Source: Phymorhynchus buccinoides (lineage: Eukaryota > Mollusca > Gastropoda > Neogastropoda > Raphitomidae). Taken from it: a stretch of DNA of 64,000 nt. Below, in pieces: positions 61,601 to 64,000 of this stretch. The stretch is from NCBI GenBank assembly GCA_017654935.2, contig CM065695.1:23987462-24051461 (forward strand), written 5' to 3'. The notes beneath the pieces were generated by a model. It saw only the letters and a list, made by a program, of their open reading frames with translations. It did no database searches and was not told the origin of the DNA. The stretch's first letter is position 1, and each line of letters opens with the position of its first letter. The translations under genes were made by a program, and so were the position numbers.

Positions 61601-63774
61601 CTTATAGTCTGTATAATACGGTAGTAAGAAATTATTGCAACAAAAACAGATTTGTTTGTGGTGGGGATGGTTAGATTTTAAAAAATATATATATATGTAT
61701 GGCTGTGATACTGATCCCCCTATGGAGATACTGGGGGGGGGGGGGGGGGGTTCTTTTGTACAAATAGTTCCCCCACCACCTGGAAGTTCTGTGCTTGTAA
61801 CTTCCTCTAATTGGTCACTCTCTTTGACTCTGCCTTTCTCCCTTTGCTTACTGTCATCTTTCTGCCTTACTGGTCCATTCTCCTGCCTCCTTTTTTCAAG
61901 AAGCGCTATGCAAAGACTTTCTCCAACCGGAAGACGGACATGCATGCTGGCCCTAACTATTTCTTAGTTTGGTGCGTTAACGGCAGCATGACGCATCTGC
62001 GCTCATACGGCAGGAGACTGTCTGAGTGATCGTAGAAGAAGAAGACGCTGATGATGTTGATGTTCTCGCCAGCTGTGACAGAGGCCTTCATGGCCCCAGG
62101 ACAGATCGAGGGCAGCAGTGGAACAAGGAACCTGCAGGACAACCTCAGCGATCTCAAAGCACAGGTGGCCGCCAATCAAAAGGTAGGGGTGTGTGGATTG
62201 CACTAATAATAATAATAATAATAGTACATTTATATAGCGCTTTACCTCAGATGAGCCCAAAGCGCTTTACAATCAATTATTCATCAACAGACAACAAAAA
62301 CAGCATTCAAGAGTGACACCAACCAGCAACAGCGCATATACAAAGCAACTCTCTCTCTCTCTCAACACACACACACACACACACGCACGCGCACGCGCAC
62401 GCACACGCACAGACACACACACACACATAAACACACACAATCAGTATTGACGCCAACTCGTTCAACTAATGCTGTTGAATTGTTCGGCTTTGTTTCATTT
62501 GTGTTTTCTTCATCTAAAAGTAGCACTGGTGCCTGCTTCTGCTTACTTTGTGAAGGATTTGTTTTGCTACGAAAGTAGGACTTGAGAGAGAGAGAGTTGT
62601 AAGATGTTAAATTTGGTCCTTCTGTCTCCTCTAGCTTCATTTGATTACTCGATCTCCCTCCATGCATGTTCTCACTTACTTGGCTCGCTCGATCTCCATC
62701 GTGGTACATTAAATTGGATACACTGCAGTACAATAAAAAATAAAAAAGTGAGACCCCTGCTCCTTATAAACTGACTTCTAATATAGTAAAAAAAAAAAAA
62801 TAGAACAAAATCTGAAATTTGGGGTAAAAGTTTTGCCTGGTCAGAAAAATATGGTACAGACAAACCTCTATTTTAAGACTTCCAAAATGTCCGGAAAAAT
62901 CGGTCGTAAATTGGAGGGGTCGTATGACGGAGGTTTTCACTGGCAGCCGTAGAAAGAAAAAGTTCAGCACAGTTCAATCTGTTCATACTCTCTTCTTCAT
63001 GCACACATACAATGACATATTAAAACTGGATTTGGGTCTTTCCAACTCCATAGGATTGTGCAATCGATGTATTACAGTTTCACTTCGCCGACTTCTGTTA
63101 ATCACCTCCACTCTCGTCCAAAGTCAGTGGTTTTCTTTTTCAAAGTCAGTGGTTTTCGTGCTTTTCCTACGCTTTCCGCCATCTTTTCTACAACAAGGGA
63201 AGCGACTCCGCTTTCAGGCCCTTGACCGTGGTTGTTTCCCTTTGCTCGAAGTCTATGCAGACGACAACAACGGTCGTAAAAACCAACAAAATGGCGGTCA
63301 TAAGTCGCGTTTTAGAGGAAGTCGTTTAAGAGAGGTCGTTTACATAGTAAAATGCATCCGTGCCAACAAATCCGGTCTCAAATGAGAGGTGGTCGCTTAA
63401 CAGAGGGTCGTAAAATAGGGGTTTGTCTGTACATTGCAACACATCAGAGTATAAAACAATTCCTGCAAACTGTTGTTTATTGCGAAATGGTAATTGTGAC
63501 TGCAAAGGCGATGACATTGTAAGAATGTGAACAATTTCGATGAAAGTCAAAGCAAACATTTTGGCTTGCTTCGCTGACTAAGGGAGCCAGACGCCACTGA
63601 AAACTTGGAGTAAGACAAAACGTTTGCTTTGAGTGAAATTGTTGAAATTCTACGTATCATGTCGTTTACATGTTTTTCACGCCTTTCCTTTTTCTCCAGG
63701 GCATCCGTCTGGTGAGTGAGTTGATTGAGGAGTACACGCTACCCGTGGTTCAAGCCTACATGGCCTACATACAG
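48419..63774 (+). CDS. OPLAH: 5-oxoprolinase, partial, exons 1-12 (arm C)
   Basis: Exons: 48419-48500, 49297-49434, 50907-51045, 51945-52057, 52585-52648, 54304-54404, 56091-56127, 57627-57737, 59103-59204, 60650-60824, 62073-62182 and 63700-63774. All exon lengths equal the ideal ones (82, 138, 139, 113, 64, 101, 37, 111, 102, 175, 110 and 75 bp), so the joined frame is open throughout. The gene continues past the window end at the intron before exon 13. One oddity is the exon 4 donor, which reads CAG-GGTTAAG instead of CAG-GTAAG, a two-base change that is probably a sequence error. Confidence 0.93.
49297..49434 (+). CDS. OPLAH: OPLAH exon 2 (arm C)
   Basis: 138 bp with the same sequence as arm A. 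The acceptor is TTCCTCAG and the donor GTGCTG. Confidence 0.95.
49549..49664 (+). repeat. 58-bp direct duplication in intron 2 (arm C)
   Basis: Two near-identical units, matching arm A. Confidence 0.85.
50020..50232 (+). CDS. Small ORF in intron 2, unknown (arm C)
   Basis: Same 70-codon ORF. Compared with arm A it has NIW for NFW, KAFIVEK for ETFTVEK and SDFLK for NEFLK, yet no stop or frameshift. The local difference is far higher than in the flanking intron. Confidence 0.35.
   Translation: METDNIWREPLQDGDSADKAFIVEKVAESELRRIKKSIESVETILGLQQQIDTGKFSDDSSEYFFSDFLK
50907..51045 (+). CDS. OPLAH: OPLAH exon 3 (arm C)
   Basis: 139 bp with the same residues as arm A (YKTEFGF to PPVEEK). Confidence 0.95.
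51294..51936 (+). repeat. 54-bp minisatellite before exon 4 (arm C)
   Basis: About 12 units, same total length as arm A (643 bp) but with some sequence-variant units in a different order. Confidence 0.95.
51945..52057 (+). CDS. OPLAH: OPLAH exon 4 (arm C), altered donor
   Basis: 113 bp, open. The base pair after the exon is GG (CAGGGTTAAGG) where arm A has CAGGTAAGG. A functional donor would need a shifted cut, so a consensus error is likely. Confidence 0.92.
52585..52648 (+). CDS. OPLAH: OPLAH exon 5 (arm C)
   Basis: 64 bp with the same residues as arm A (STILVEPFC to ISITV). Confidence 0.95.
52683..53155. mobile_element. TTAA-flanked MITE 1 (arm C)
   Basis: Same insertion with TTAA at 52679-52682 and 53156-53159. 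Confidence 0.8.
53190..53770 (+). pseudogene. LINE ORF2 C-terminal fragment (arm C)
   Basis: Same relic and same interruption as in arm A, with a slightly shorter (ATA)n tract. Confidence 0.8.
54304..54404 (+). CDS. OPLAH: OPLAH exon 6 (arm C)
   Basis: 101 bp, open. The array of its 3' part follows at about 54440-55352. Confidence 0.95.
54440..55352 (+). repeat. Exon 6 3'-part tandem array (arm C)
   Basis: About ten units of the same construction as arm A; unit order and spacer lengths differ from A. Confidence 0.95.
55437..55497 (+). pseudogene. OPLAH: Diverged relic of exon 6 (arm C)
   Basis: Same 61-base relic as in arm A. Confidence 0.8.
56091..56127 (+). CDS. OPLAH: OPLAH exon 7 (arm C)
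   Basis: 37-bp microexon [12 protein letters not shown] with TTTCAG acceptor and GTCAGT donor. Confidence 0.94.
56651..56905 (-). pseudogene. LINE ORF2 C-terminal fragment, CR1/Jockey-like (arm C)
   Basis: Same fragment with a few substitutions (CPVL for CPIL, KMF for KTF). Confidence 0.6.
57331..57568. mobile_element. TTAA-flanked MITE 2 (arm C)
   Basis: 238 bp at the same insertion site, with TTAA at both ends. Confidence 0.85.
57627..57737 (+). CDS. OPLAH: OPLAH exon 8 (arm C)
   Basis: 111 bp, open. It is followed by three partial copies of its 3' end in (ATC)n. Confidence 0.95.
57750..58661 (+). repeat. Exon 8 3'-end array and (ATC)n (arm C)
   Basis: Same organisation with three extra exon-end copies (about 57840, 57946 and 58052). 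Confidence 0.95.
59103..59204 (+). CDS. OPLAH: OPLAH exon 9 (arm C)
   Basis: 102 bp, open, identical in translation to arm A. Confidence 0.95.
60201..60581. mobile_element. MITE 3 (arm C)
   Basis: Same element with a handful of substitutions, for example GTCGCATACT for GTCTCATACT in the right terminus. Confidence 0.8.
60650..60824 (+). CDS. OPLAH: OPLAH exon 10 (arm C)
   Basis: 175 bp, open, identical in translation to arm A. Confidence 0.95.
61483..61623. mobile_element. MITE 4 with TACCGTA termini (arm C)
   Basis: 141 bp, same insertion as in arm A. Confidence 0.7.
62073..62182 (+). CDS. OPLAH: OPLAH exon 11 (arm C)
   Basis: 110 bp, open, identical in translation to arm A. Confidence 0.95.
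62857..63429. mobile_element. MITE 5 (arm C)
   Basis: 573 bp at the same TA site, with a few substitutions against arm A. Confidence 0.85.
63700..63774 (+). CDS. OPLAH: OPLAH exon 12 (arm C), last exon in window
   Basis: 75 bp, open, [14 protein letters not shown] to AYIQ. The following 226 bases are intron up to the window end. Confidence 0.95.
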
Positions 63775-64000
63775 GTCAGTGATAGAAAGAGCATGCAGTC
63801 TTCAGTGGCAAACCCTTGTCTCACTGACGTTTTGTTTGTATCTGGTTCTTTTACTGTTTATTAACTCATTCAAGTCGTTCCAGCCATGCATGTGCGGAAT
63901 TAATAGATAGTTGTCAATTTGATGCATTTGCTTCAAGGGAAGTAATCCTGTGTGCACTTTTAAACTCGTTTCGCTCCCTTAGACCACAATTTTGCCGCTG

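Larger units (their letters stand above)
47355..64000 (+). repeat. Arm C of the inverted triplication (cut by window end)
   Basis: Direct repeat of arm A beginning at axis 2. It holds exons 1-12 in the same order and spacing and runs out of the window at the position matching about 18.26 kb in arm A. It is the cleanest arm for exon 1 and for the 5' introns. Confidence 0.93.

Overview
The window is animal nuclear DNA. Coding sequence occurs as short exons (37 to 210 bp) with GT/AG borders, separated by long introns full of microsatellites, minisatellites, tRNA-related SINE-like repeats, LINE fragments and TTAA-, TA- or 8-bp-flanked MITEs. Exon sequence and repeat style suggest a lophotrochozoan, most likely a gastropod mollusc; that assignment is inference, since no species marker is present. 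A 500-base N run at 1001-1500 is an assembly gap.

Only one gene is recognisable: 5-oxoprolinase (OPLAH), the ATP-dependent enzyme of the gamma-glutamyl (glutathione) cycle that converts 5-oxo-L-proline to L-glutamate. It is present three times in alternating orientation. Arm A (about 1735-24353, plus) and arm B (24354-47354, minus) carry the same 15 exons. Arm C (47355-64000, plus) carries exons 1-12 before the window ends. Together the 15 exons encode about 580 residues: the C-terminal part of the HyuA-like half (exons 1-5) and most of the HyuB-like half (exons 6-15). The N-terminal half and the last part of the HyuB half are absent. All exon phases agree across junctions, so the gene model is firm although no arm is a complete gene.

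The arms meet at two almost spacer-free palindrome axes, near 24353 and 47354. Either this is a real inverted triplication or, more likely, an assembly product (unresolved hairpin reads or collapsed haplotypes). Error-rich tracts (about 1.5-3 kb, 22.65-23.65 kb and 42.1-45.4 kb) favour an assembly problem. Mosaic sequence differences among the arms show that they are not three passes over one error-free molecule.

The most unusual biology is in the exon-intron borders. Four exons are tied to tandem arrays. The 3' parts of exons 6, 8 and 15, each with its splice donor and the simple repeat behind it, are amplified into several units. A 54-bp minisatellite containing a splice-acceptor-like motif runs up to the acceptor of exon 4. 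A frameshifted relic copy of exon 6 lies behind the exon 6 array. The introns also hold three families of TTAA-flanked MITEs, an AACCGGTT-rich hAT-like element with a perfect 8-bp duplication, two LINE ORF2 C-terminal fragments and an unnamed (GAA)n-tailed dispersed repeat.
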